Below are positions 1-8,170 of a stretch of DNA of 64,000 nucleotides, in pieces. Numbering within the stretch: position 1 is the first letter of the stretch; each line of letters opens with the position of its first letter. Below the pieces are notes generated by a model. The model had not been told where the DNA came from. It saw only the letters and a program-made list of their open reading frames with translations, and did not search any database. The translations under genes were made by a program, and so were the position numbers. Source of the DNA: Bacteroidales bacterium (GTDB taxonomy: Bacteria; Bacteroidota; Bacteroidia; Bacteroidales; VadinHA17); the NCBI GenBank assembly GCA_016709865.1, contig JADJLX010000002.1:1-64000 (forward strand), written 5' to 3'.

Positions 1-139
1 ATGATCGTTTAATGTATCCGGACTTATCACGATCAAAAGAAAAACGACTAGCTTTATAATCATGATAACAACAAGACGATGATTGAGGATTGTGATTAAA
101 CTTGAGTAAATATGAGAGTAAAAAATCGTTAGAAACTTA

Positions 140-625
140 TTGATTTTAATTCTTTTGGCAACCAATGTTGGATGCGATCAAATATCCAAATCTATTGTCC
201 GACAAACAATTGACTATGACCACAGGACAAGTGTAATAGGGAGTTTTGTAACAATTACAAAGGTTGAAAATACTGGAGCATTTCTAGGTCTTGGAGATCA
301 ATTACCAAGAATTATCTATAAAATCCTTATGATAATTCTACCATTGATTGTACTTGGATATGCACTCTATTATTTATTGACTAGTAATAATCTCTCCAAA
401 CTATTAATCATCGGAATATGTCTTGTTATTGGGGGTGGACTAGGAAATGTCTATGACAGAATAATATATGGCTCCGTGACAGATTTTTTACACTTTGACT
501 TTGTGCTATTTCAAACTGGAATAGTGAATATGGCCGATATTTCAATTACGATTGGATTCTTTATTCTTGTATTTGAGTTCTTCAATAATGGATGGACCTT
601 AAACCTAAAGTCATCTGAAAAATAA
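140..625 (+). pseudogene. lspA: Lipoprotein signal peptidase (LspA), copy 1, start disrupted
   Basis: Inner-membrane aspartyl protease family that cleaves lipoprotein signal peptides. Visible LspA signatures are DQISK (residues 13-17), VENTGAFLG (42-50), GNVYDR (102-107), VTDF (112-116?, with Asp115) and NMAD (130-133). Asp115 and Asp133 correspond to the catalytic pair. Four hydrophobic segments fit the family. The natural ATG at 112 (see the copy at 30186) is out of frame because the A-run after it has 6 A instead of 8; the frame given here begins at a TTG and lacks about 10 N-terminal residues. It lies in the partial first cassette and is nearly identical to the copy at 30186-30724. An LspA gene in a lipoprotein-rich array is suggestive, but a functional link is inference. 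Confidence 0.85.
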
Positions 626-766
626 TATATGCAAACTGCTAACACTTTAAGAGACAAACTCATTTTAAAATCTTGCCGGGGTGACTACTTCGCCACGTAT
701 TTCAGGATTAAAGACTACCATGGCAACATTCTGGTACCGTGACTGTTTTAATTCTACTACTTGTGC

Positions 767-991
767 TAACAAAGTCGGTATAGTTAATTGCCTTTATCGG
801 CAGGCCGGACAAATCCGTTATGACGATTAAATATTCAATGGGCCTACCGGGACTAATTTCTTTCTGTCGAGTTTTTTGCAGCAACACTATTAAATTTTAT
901 CATGACGTGACAACTTTGTGCCTTCTATCGGGACCTGCAAAAAACTCGCCAGATCCGGAATTACGGCAACTAACCATACCGCCTGCCGTTA
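767..991. repeat. LR1: attC-like cassette-boundary repeat, family D
   Basis: Runs from TAAC to GCCGTTA. The outer stem CGGTATAGTTAATTGCC pairs with GGCAACTAACCATACCG, and an inner arm pairs GAGTTTTTTGCAG with CTGCAAAAAACTC. It is nearly identical to LR15 and closes the partial first cassette. Confidence 0.85.
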
Positions 992-1052
992 TGCTTAAGC
1001 CTCAGGCCGTTACGTGACAGATTCGTCTTGACCGAAAAGGCCTAAGCATAAC
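988..1052. repeat. Head hairpin of cassette 1, barcode TATGCTTAAGCC
   Basis: GTTATGCTTAAGCC is matched by the inverted GGCCTAAGCATAAC at 1039-1052. The same inverted barcode recurs at the cassette end, at about 1792-1805. Confidence 0.8.
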
Positions 1053-1189
1053 GGTTTCGAAGTAAATTTTCGTCATAATATGGACAATTTCTTAATCGCT
1101 GAGAGACCGTTTACCGTGACAAATTTGTATATCAAGACAAATCCTGCTCCCCCACCAGGACTTGTACTAGATCTAGTTTTAATGTTGGA

Positions 1190-1206
1190 TTGGAACAATT
1201 TTTGCT
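1190..1206 (+). promoter_or_regulatory. Sigma-54-like promoter
   Basis: TTGGAACAATTTTTGCT has GG (1192-1193) and GC (1204-1205) separated by 10 nt, as in -24/-12 elements. It is followed by a conserved GTTA-N6-TTAACA segment also seen at other cassettes. It lies 38 nt upstream of the ATG at 1244. Confidence 0.65.
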
Positions 1207-1243
1207 GTTATTACATTAACACCAAATTTTCAAACATAAAGCA

Positions 1244-1663
1244 ATGAAGATTAAAAGAAAGTTACTTGTATTTTCCTCAGTTTTACTTGCATTTCTTCTT
1301 ATTGAGTGCGATGATGACAACAAGACTAGTTGTGCATTTGCTATGTGTACTGAGGAATTCAGATCTATAGTATTTTCAATAAAACATGAGAGTGATAATA
1401 CGGCCTTTGTTCTTACCAATTATACGGTCATACGTTTGTCGGACAATAGGGATATTACAATTACCGATGACAATCTCACCGACAACAATGGATATTATCA
1501 AATTACGAATGACCTTAAACTCGACCTCTTTAAATTCAAGAATACTGAGGTAGAATTTAAAGGATACCTCAATGATGTTTTAGTAATCCAGAAACGATTG
1601 ACTATTACTTCAGATTGTTGTCACATATCTCTGGTTGATGGAGAGACCGAATTTCTTCTGTAA
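1244..1663 (+). CDS. Small lipoprotein of unknown function
   Basis: The 139-residue protein has a lysine-rich start, a hydrophobic core and a lipobox LIEC (Cys22), so it is predicted to be exported and lipidated. The mature part has Cys pairs near both ends (CAFAMC and CC) and a predominantly beta composition (IVFSIKH, VEFKGYL). I do not recognise a family. It is the only gene of cassette 1 and is preceded by a sigma-54-like element. The same leader and tail occur around an unrelated lipoprotein at 36462, so the gene appears to have been exchanged within a conserved frame. Confidence 0.8.
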   Translation: MKIKRKLLVFSSVLLAFLLIECDDDNKTSCAFAMCTEEFRSIVFSIKHESDNTAFVLTNYTVIRLSDNRDITITDDNLTDNNGYYQITNDLKLDLFKFKNTEVEFKGYLNDVLVIQKRLTITSDCCHISLVDGETEFLL

Positions 1664-1801
1664 ACAGTACCTTAAGTCCAAATAATCTGCTTTATGCCGG
1701 TCTACTCCTTCCTTGACGACTTCGATTACCGTGACAAATTACATCACCTTTACCGTGACAAATCCTGCTGGATAATTGAGTTTTAATTCCAGGCCTAAGC
1801 A

Positions 1802-2148
1802 TAACCCGGATGGTATAGGTAATTGCCTTCGCCAGCCCGGACCAATTCGTAATCAACCCAAAGTCTATCACCGTAATTTATACCCACTTATCAAGTTTCG
1901 TATACCGTGACTAATCCTGCTACCGTGACTAAGCCAATGGGGCTGTCGGCCTTCGCGCCGTTGTCATGGTTTTTGCATCACCATCGTGACAATTAAATCA
2001 TAGCGTGACAAACCCTGCTCACTTATCGGGACACACTCATCTTGACAATTTTATCGTGACATCCAAATCCTGCTCACTTATCGGGACTGTGCAAAAACAC
2101 ATGCCAACCCCGACACAGACGGCAACTACCCATACCACCGAGCCGTTA
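1802..2148. repeat. LR2: attC-like boundary repeat, family A
   Basis: Runs from TAAC to GCCGTTA. The outer stem GGTATAGGTAATTGCC pairs with GGCAACTACCCATACC. Arm 1 is CCAGCCC/GGGGCTG and arm 2 is TGGTTTTTGCA/GTGCAAAAACACA. Loops carry oriented TGAC/GGGAC motifs. Separates cassettes 1 and 2. Confidence 0.85.
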
Positions 2149-2234
2149 TGTTTAAGCGAGCTTCGCATTATCTGGACAAATTCGCCTTAATATCAAGCTC
2201 TTACCCGTCTTGACAGGATTTGCCTAAACATAAC
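2145..2234. repeat. Head hairpin of cassette 2, barcode TATGTTTAAGCG
   Basis: GTTATGTTTAAGCG pairs with TGCCTAAACATAAC at 2221-2234. The tail copy CGCCTAAACATAAC ends at 3478. The head is the same as at 17832. Confidence 0.8.
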
Positions 2235-2543
2235 TTTTTGATGAAAAATTGTTAATAATTTTGACTATTTCTATACCCTTGACAGATACTCCAATAGTTT
2301 TTGCTCATTACCTTGACAAATACATCATGACGGGATAGATCCTGCCCATTTATCGGGACACTTAAATCTTGATAACTTTACCATGACACCCAAATCCTAT
2401 CTATTTATCTGGACTGGCAAAAACCGTTTTCAAGCATTTCTTTAAAGCCTTGAAATTAATTTTAATGTAGAACTATACTTCTCTGTTAATAAATTAACAT
2501 AACTTTGATTTTTACTTTGACTCACTCACTTAAACTTAATGAC
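2235..2543. other. Leader of cassette 2 (non-coding)
   Basis: No gene is seen. The stretch holds spaced TGAC/GGGAC motifs and ends with a TAACTTTG box at 2500-2507 that fits a Bacteroidota -7 element, about 37 nt before the ATG. It is nearly identical to 17922-18230. Confidence 0.5.
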
Positions 2544-3346
2544 ATGAAACCGAGTCTATTTTATCTAATACTCTTTTCCAGTACCTTGCTTCTTTCGTGT
2601 GAAAATGCGAAGGAGATGACAATAGAGAACGAAAATATGCCTTTGCTTTGGAAAGAAGTTTTTGCAGAAGATTTATATTTTGAATATACTTATAATGAGG
2701 CAAAACTTCTTTTTGAAAGGAAGACCAAATGGTCATATACAAGCTATTCTTACAATAATGACAATCAATTAGTTTCTTATGATATGTATGAAGACTTGCG
2801 TATGGCCAGCAGCGACTGGACTACTCTTCAGGCAGCAATGAATAGAACTGATTGGGTTTCCCCAAAGAATACTGAAATTTCTGGCCAAGCAACTTATTCA
2901 TACAATGATAATAAGTTGACAAAAATTACAGTAACACGGTTCCCAGGTGGTACCGCTAATTCCGTCACGTTTGATTATGATAATAATGGTAGGATTTCAA
3001 AGCAAACATACTATTACAACAATCAACCAAGTGGTTTCCGTGAATATAGTTATGATGAAAGAGGCAACCTAATTCTTGTGACGCACAAAGATTTAGTTAA
3101 TGGAAGTCCAGTAGTAAGTTCCACAGAACAGTTCGAATTTGATGACAAAATAACCCATACAAAGCATTTAAGCGACTTCTACAACCTGGAGTATATACCA
3201 ATGAAAATAATATAATAAAGAAAACATTGACCCTTAACATTAATGTCGCTGGAGTTGACAAAATTCAGGTAACAGAATCAACGTATGAATATAATTTACA
3301 GGATTATCCAATAAAAAAAGGCGATGTCAAGTTTGAGTATAAATAA
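2544..3346 (+). pseudogene. YD-repeat-like lipoprotein, frameshifted copy
   Basis: Starts MKPSLFYLILFSSTLLLSCE with lipobox LLSC, so an exported lipoprotein. The body has repeated YSYNND, YSYNDNK, FDYDNNG and YSYDERGN motifs, resembling YD/RHS-type beta repeats of Bacteroidota surface lipoproteins. The frame breaks at an A-run near 3146-3150 (4 A, versus 5 in the intact copy at 18231), giving a premature stop at 3215; homology continues to the stop at 3344-3346. Starting at 2544 rather than further upstream puts the signal peptide at the N-terminus. Only gene of cassette 2. Confidence 0.8.
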
Positions 3347-3474
3347 TCGTTAATTTGATCTCCAATTCATAAAAATAATTCACGAATTTTAATAGAAGTC
3401 ATCAACAATCGGGACAATTTCGATATCAGTGACAGATTCGTTTGGACTCACAATTTTAATATTTCGCCTAAACA

Positions 3475-3746
3475 TAACCCGGATGGTTGAGGTAATAAGC
3501 TTGTCACAATTTTTGCTCTCAACCGTGACAATTTTATCTTGACACTTAACTTATCAATCATCTGCCAAATCCGTTTTTTCCGGCTCTGGACAAATCCAGA
3601 ATCAGTGACAACATTATCATTCGCCGGGACTGGCAAAAATTGCGCCATGGTGGCTTGCCCGCCGGGACTAATCCGACCTAAAGTACCTGGACACGTAACG
3701 GCGGACGGCGCCACCAACGCTTACTACCGCAACCACCGAGCCGTTA
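3475..3746. repeat. LR3: attC-like boundary repeat, family B
   Basis: Runs from TAAC to GCCGTTA. The outer stem GGTTGAGGTAATAAGC pairs with GCTTACTACCGCAACC. The arms are CAATTTTTGC/GCAAAAATTG and GGTGGC/GCCACC. Separates cassettes 2 and 3. Confidence 0.85.
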
Positions 3747-3950
3747 GGTTGCATGCTCCAAGATCTATCTACCATGTTTTCACATATCTTGAGAGTCTCT
3801 CTTTTCTACTATATCTGGATTAATACTTATCCAAATTTATCATGACAATTAGATTTCGTCCATCTGCCGGGATTCAGCCGTCTGCCAAATCCTGCTGGAC
3901 GTGATTGTCTTGCCCATTTATAGGGATCTGGGGATCGCACGCAACCTAAC
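3743..3950. repeat. Head hairpin of cassette 3, barcode TAGGTTGC
   Basis: GTTAGGTTGC pairs with GCAACCTAAC at 3941-3950, a long head of 208 bp. The tail copy GTAACCTAAC ends at 5726. No gene inside. Confidence 0.75.
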
Positions 3951-4050
3951 AGTCACAGTGACAAATCATTCAAATTACTATAATTTGTGTAAAAGTGACA
4001 AATCTTAAATCCACATAGTTTCGTTTGGGAATAAATTAGCAATCAATTTG

Positions 4051-4058
4051 TATATTTG
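4051..4058 (+). promoter_or_regulatory. Probable Bacteroidota -7 box
   Basis: TATATTTG matches the TAnnTTTG -7 element. It lies about 95 nt upstream of the rSAM-associated lipoprotein gene. A TTTG upstream is more distant than the usual -33 position, so this is tentative. Confidence 0.4.
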
Positions 4059-4151
4059 ATCTGCTAGACATGGGTTACGACAATAAAGTAGAGACAATAA
4101 AACAATGAAGTAGATTCTCCGTTAGTCAATTATTATCCAAAATTAACAAAG

Positions 4152-4571
4152 ATGAAAAACATCACGATTATTAAAAGGCGATTGTTAAAGAAAGTTCTTA
4201 TTTTTATGGGTGTGTGTAGTGCTGGATTAATGGCGTCTTGCTGTAAATACGGAGCCTTGGTTTCTACTCTATACATGAATGTTAAAGGAACGATTCGATC
4301 CAAAGCGACTACACAAATCATCGAAGGTATTCAAATCGAAGTAAGAAATAGCCTGTCAAACCCTAAAGTGTTGACAGATAATAATGGTGTGTTTTCAATC
4401 AATTCTGTGCTTGATGAATTTGAGAACTCTGTTAATATACATATCTCAGACATTGATGGAGCGTTAAATGGAAGCTTCCTTCCAAAAGATACCGTACTTT
4501 TGTTGAGTTCAGACGAAAAGTTAGCTCAAATCAAAGAAAACATTGAAATCAAATTAGACAAGAATGAATAA
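4152..4571 (+). CDS. Radical-SAM-associated putative lipoprotein
   Basis: The 139-residue protein has a basic N-terminus, a hydrophobic segment and a lipobox (LMASC, then a second Cys). The mature part resembles a small carboxypeptidase-regulatory-like beta domain (VKGTIRSKATTQIIEGIQI, then DNNGVFSI). The next gene overlaps it by 8 nt and is a radical SAM/SPASM enzyme. This order matches the known Bacteroidota rSAM/lipoprotein system, in which a small lipoprotein is encoded directly before a dedicated radical SAM protein. Its role, whether substrate or partner, is not established. Confidence 0.75.
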   Translation: MKNITIIKRRLLKKVLIFMGVCSAGLMASCCKYGALVSTLYMNVKGTIRSKATTQIIEGIQIEVRNSLSNPKVLTDNNGVFSINSVLDEFENSVNIHISDIDGALNGSFLPKDTVLLLSSDEKLAQIKENIEIKLDKNE

Positions 4572-5640
4572 TAGAAATATTTCATTCAAAAAACGTTTAA
4601 CACTCAATGTATTTAAAGAATATCGGAAAACTGAAATTTCCCTTCATGAATTGCAGTATCTTTTCTGGGAATGTACCCACCGCTGCAACTTACAATGTAT
4701 CCATTGTGGAAGCGACTGTAAGCAAAATAGCATAATTCCCGATATGCCTGCTTCTGATTTTCTTCAAATAACGGAAATAATTAAAACTCAATACCGTCCG
4801 AACGACATTATGATTATAATTACGGGTGGAGAACCCTTAATGAGAAAGGATCTCGAATTCTGTGGTACAGAATTGACTAAGCAAGGATATCCATGGGGAA
4901 TGGTTACAAACGGTGTACTTCTGTCCCAACAACGATTGAATAGTTTACTTAGCGCTGGATTACAATCTATTACAGTAAGCTTAGATGGATTAGAGACAAC
5001 CCATAACTGGATTAGAAATAAAAAGTGCTATCTAGATGTTATTAGGGCAATTAAATTGCTTGTAGAAAAAGAAAGCTTAGTCTTTGATGTTGTGACTTGT
5101 ATTAATCAAAAAAATTTTAGTGAGCTAAACGAAATAAAAGACCTGCTAATCTCTTTAGGTGTAAAAAGGTGGAGACTATTTACCATTTCTCCTATTGGCC
5201 GTGCGAAATCCAATTCAGATCTACTCCTTAACGACCAACAATTTACGATTTTAATGGAATTTATAAAAGATACACGACAGGAAAGGCAAATCGAAGCAAA
5301 CTATGAATGTGAAGGTTTTGTTGGAAATTATGAAATGGAAGTTCGGGACGGATATTACTTCTGTAGAGCTGGAATAAATGTAGCTTCTATTCTGGTAGAT
5401 GGCTCAATTTCAGCCTGTCCCAATATAGATGGTCGTTATTCCCAAGGGAATATTTATAAAACCAATTTTTTAGATATCTGGAATAATCAATTTAAAATAA
5501 TGCGCCAACGAGATTGGATGAAAACTGGAATATGTAAACAATGTGAAGTATTTAAATGGTGTGTTGGAAATGGAATGCACCTTCGAGATTTTGATTCGAA
5601 AAATGTTCTATGCTGTCAATACAATATGCTTAACAATTGA
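4564..5640 (+). CDS. Radical SAM/SPASM enzyme of an rSAM/lipoprotein system
   Basis: The 358-residue protein has the [4Fe-4S]-SAM motif CNLQCIHC (Cys41, 45, 48), a following GGEPLMRKDL segment that binds SAM, and a Cys-rich C-terminal SPASM region (CRAG, CPN, CKQCEVFKWC, CCQY). SPASM proteins usually modify ribosomally made peptides or proteins; here the likely target or partner is the lipoprotein encoded immediately upstream with an 8-nt overlap. The phrase YLFWECTHRCNL is typical of the Bacteroidota rSAM/lipoprotein family. Both genes form cassette 3, so the system appears mobile as one unit. The reaction product is unknown. Confidence 0.85.
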   Translation: MNNRNISFKKRLTLNVFKEYRKTEISLHELQYLFWECTHRCNLQCIHCGSDCKQNSIIPDMPASDFLQITEIIKTQYRPNDIMIIITGGEPLMRKDLEFCGTELTKQGYPWGMVTNGVLLSQQRLNSLLSAGLQSITVSLDGLETTHNWIRNKKCYLDVIRAIKLLVEKESLVFDVVTCINQKNFSELNEIKDLLISLGVKRWRLFTISPIGRAKSNSDLLLNDQQFTILMEFIKDTRQERQIEANYECEGFVGNYEMEVRDGYYFCRAGINVASILVDGSISACPNIDGRYSQGNIYKTNFLDIWNNQFKIMRQRDWMKTGICKQCEVFKWCVGNGMHLRDFDSKNVLCCQYNMLNN

Positions 5641-5722
5641 TAAATCTCCTTTTTTACAAAAAGGCTCTATCTACCTTGACAATTTCACACTAAGGTGACA
5701 GTTTTAATGCTAGCACGTAACC

Positions 5723-5993
5723 TAACCCGGATGGTTGAGGTAATAAACTTGTCACATTTTTTGCTTCCTACCGTGACAATTTTATCGTGACACTTAGATT
5801 TCACTCATCTGCAAAATCCGTTCTTTCCGGCTCTGGACAAATCCGTATACCGTGACAACTTTATCGTTCGCCGGGACTGGCAAAAAATGCGCCATGGTGG
5901 CTTGTCCGCCGGGACTAATCCGACCTAAAGTATCGGGACACGTATCGGCGGACGGCGCCACCAACGTTTACTACCGCAACCACCGAGCCGTTA
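5723..5993. repeat. LR4: attC-like boundary repeat, family B
   Basis: Outer stem GGTTGAGGTAATAAAC pairs with GTTTACTACCGCAACC. Relative to LR3 the G-C pair is replaced by A-T on both sides (AAGC/GCTT becomes AAAC/GTTT). Separates cassettes 3 and 4. Confidence 0.85.
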
Positions 5994-6046
5994 TGGTTAA
6001 TTCGCAAGTTTCGTGATAGTTACAGATTCTCAAAACTAACCATAAC
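5990..6046. repeat. Head hairpin of cassette 4, barcode TATGGTTA
   Basis: GTTATGGTTA pairs with TAACCATAAC, which ends at 6046. The tail copy ends at 7828. Same barcode as cassette 6 (11283). Confidence 0.8.
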
Positions 6047-6089
6047 TCAAGCGAGGTTTATAAATCGTGACAAATCCTGCTTCGTTACC

Positions 6090-6198
6090 GGGATTGGTAA
6101 ACTGTGACAAATTCGTAAAGCTGGACAACTCCTGCCCTTCTGCCGGGATTGGTAACCGGGACAAATTCGTAAAACTGGACCACTCCTGCCTTTCTGCC
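6090..6198 (+). repeat. Direct tandem repeat of about 55 bp in a cassette leader
   Basis: Two units (6090-6144 and 6145-6198), each starting GGGATTGGTAA and ending CTTCTGCC or TTTCTGCC. A single diverged unit is present at the same place in cassette 6 (about 11383-11440). The rest of 6047-6365 holds no gene. Confidence 0.7.
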
Positions 6199-6365
6199 GG
6201 GATTGGTCATCTAGAAAACTTAACGTGATTAGAGAGTATATATCTTTTCACATAAGAAATAGCTAAGTCCTCAGAGTAATGGGAATTATTCAAGTTTTAA
6301 GTAAATTAGAAAAGTTAAAATACCATATCAAGCAACCATCAATGTTTAATTTCAATCTATAAAGT

Positions 6366-7640
6366 ATGAAACAAATTAGTATTTTATTTTGTCTTTTTAT
6401 CTTTACCAATTCTTGTATAAAGGAGAACCTTCCCAATGTGATTACTACTCCAATAACGGAATTTACATGGGACTATGCTATAGCTGGCGGAGAAGTCATT
6501 GATGATGGAGGTTCTCAAGTTATTTCAAGAGGCGTTAGTGCTCGCACCAAATGGGATCAGCCCTGGCTAACAGTTGATGGTTCAGGTACCGGCAGTTTTG
6601 AGAGTAAAATTAACATAATATGGCATGGAGCATCAATGTCAATTAGAGATACGCATTATTTAAGAGCTTACGCTACAAATAGAAATGGGACATCTTATGG
6701 CGAAGAACTTTCTTTTTATCCAAAATTAAAACCACCAGATTCTAATTCAATAGAGTTAAGAAAGATAACTGCGACAACTAATTCAATTATTGTTGCTTAC
6801 AGTTTATCAATACCCCCAGTACGGCCTTGGGAAGAAAATGGTATATGTTATAATACCACTGGGTCTCCTTCTATTGAAGGAGCGCATATTGTTGCTGCTG
6901 GCCCTTACACATCAACTAGCATCATCATAAATAACTTATTACCAAATACTAAGTATTATATTTGTGGATACATAAAAAATGAATCTGGTATATCTTATAC
7001 AGGCCAGCAAAGTATTTCAACTACTGAAGGAGAAATTTCTGATATAGATGGAAATATTTATCAAATCAAAACTATCGGCAATCAAGTCTGGACTATTGAA
7101 AACCTGAAAGTATCAAATTTCAAAGACGGGACTCCAATTAGTTTTGTGGAGGATAATTTATCATGGAACTCAACATTTACAAGTGCTTATAGTACATATA
7201 ATCCAATTTATGGTAAATTGTACAATTATTATGCTATAGCTGATACCCGTAAACTTTGTCCAACAGGTTGGCATGTACCAACTGACGAGGATTGGAAAAT
7301 TTTAGAAGTATACCTTGGGATGAGTCAAATTCAGGCTGATGCTACAGGATTGAGAGGGATAGATCAGGGTGGAAAGTTAAAGCAGATTGGATGCCCGGAT
7401 TTTTGGACATGTCAAAATATTGGAGCAACAAACTCGTCTGGCTTTTCAGCATTGGGAGGCGGTTATAGATATGATAACGGAATATTTTCAGAGGCTGGAC
7501 TAAAAGCATACTATTGGTCAAGTACAGAGTATGACGCTATTTCTTCTTGGGCCAGATCTATATCAAATAATAATACTCAGGTTGGACGTTCAAGTATTAA
7601 AAAGGGATTTGGATTTAGTGTCAGATGTATCAAGGATTAA
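6366..7640 (+). CDS. Fib_succ_major paralogous-domain lipoprotein
   Basis: The 424-residue protein has a signal peptide with lipobox TNSC (Cys17), then two fibronectin-III-like beta regions (about 20-120 and 125-220, with LRAYATNRNGTSYG and YYICGYIKNESGISY). These are followed by the C-terminal Fib_succ_major domain (about 225-424), recognisable from GNIYQIKTIGNQVW, WTIENLK, LCPTGWHVPTDEDW, GFSALGGGYR, YYWSST and FSVRC. Such proteins are exported and common in Bacteroidota and Fibrobacter; their molecular role is not known. Sole gene of cassette 4. Confidence 0.85.
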   Translation: MKQISILFCLFIFTNSCIKENLPNVITTPITEFTWDYAIAGGEVIDDGGSQVISRGVSARTKWDQPWLTVDGSGTGSFESKINIIWHGASMSIRDTHYLRAYATNRNGTSYGEELSFYPKLKPPDSNSIELRKITATTNSIIVAYSLSIPPVRPWEENGICYNTTGSPSIEGAHIVAAGPYTSTSIIINNLLPNTKYYICGYIKNESGISYTGQQSISTTEGEISDIDGNIYQIKTIGNQVWTIENLKVSNFKDGTPISFVEDNLSWNSTFTSAYSTYNPIYGKLYNYYAIADTRKLCPTGWHVPTDEDWKILEVYLGMSQIQADATGLRGIDQGGKLKQIGCPDFWTCQNIGATNSSGFSALGGGYRYDNGIFSEAGLKAYYWSSTEYDAISSWARSISNNNTQVGRSSIKKGFGFSVRCIKD

Positions 7641-7824
7641 ACTATCCATAAATGAGAAATTGTAGGCTAAACTGTCTTCAATACACTCATATTCATATAT
7701 ATATATATCAAATATTCAATTCCATGACTAATCTTGACTACCTGCATGGATTAGAAACACTGACAAACTTCATTTGAGGGACAAATTCGTTGTCGTTTGA
7801 CAGTTTTAATATTAGAACTAACCA

Positions 7825-8170
7825 TAACACGGATGGTATAGGTAATTGCCTTCAGCAGCCCGGACCAATTCATAATCACCCCAATGTCTATCACCATAAT
7901 TTACACCCACTTATCAAGTTTTATATACCGTGACCAATCCTGCTACCGTGACAAAGCCAATGGGGCTGCTGGCCATCGCGCCGTTGTCATGGTTTTTGCA
8001 TCACCATCGTGATAATTTTATCATACCGTGACAAACCCTGCTCACTTATCGGGACACACTCATCTGGACCACTTTATCGTGACATCCAAATCCTGCTCAT
8101 CTATCGGGACTGTGCAAAAACACATGCCAACCCGACATAGACGGCAACTCCCCATACCACCGAGCCGTTA
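7825..8170. repeat. LR5: attC-like boundary repeat, family A
   Basis: Outer stem GGTATAGGTAATTGCC pairs with GGCAACTCCCCATACC. Arm 1 here is CAGCAGCCC with GGGGCTGCTGG, a covarying version of the CGCCAGCCC type. Separates cassettes 4 and 5. Confidence 0.85.

Noticed and set aside
1802..2148. Boundary repeats as MITEs or insertion sequences
   Set aside because: No target-site duplications flank them and no transposase is present. The matching inverted sequences lie at the ends of the gene-bearing segments, not at the ends of the repeats, and differ from cassette to cassette.
2005..2190. Short + strand open frames across family A repeats (for example 2005-2190, 11124-11309, 24028-24246, 53534-53749)
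   Set aside because: Translations of the repeat arms and TGAC-type words. Length and sequence vary with indels, and there are no start-site features.
3448..3717. Recurrent minus-strand open frames (for example 3448-3717, 19136-19405, 29205-29495, 48814-49137, 51628-51978) encoding similar MVAPSAVTCPGTLGRISPGG-type peptides
   Set aside because: They lie exactly on family B boundary repeats. Their similarity comes from the repeat, and the frame is broken by indels in other copies.
7921..7960. TTGACA/GTGACA words as -35 boxes of ordinary sigma-70 promoters
   Set aside because: Bacteroidota use a different consensus (TTG and TAnnTTTG). The words are far too many and no -10 partner is spaced correctly.
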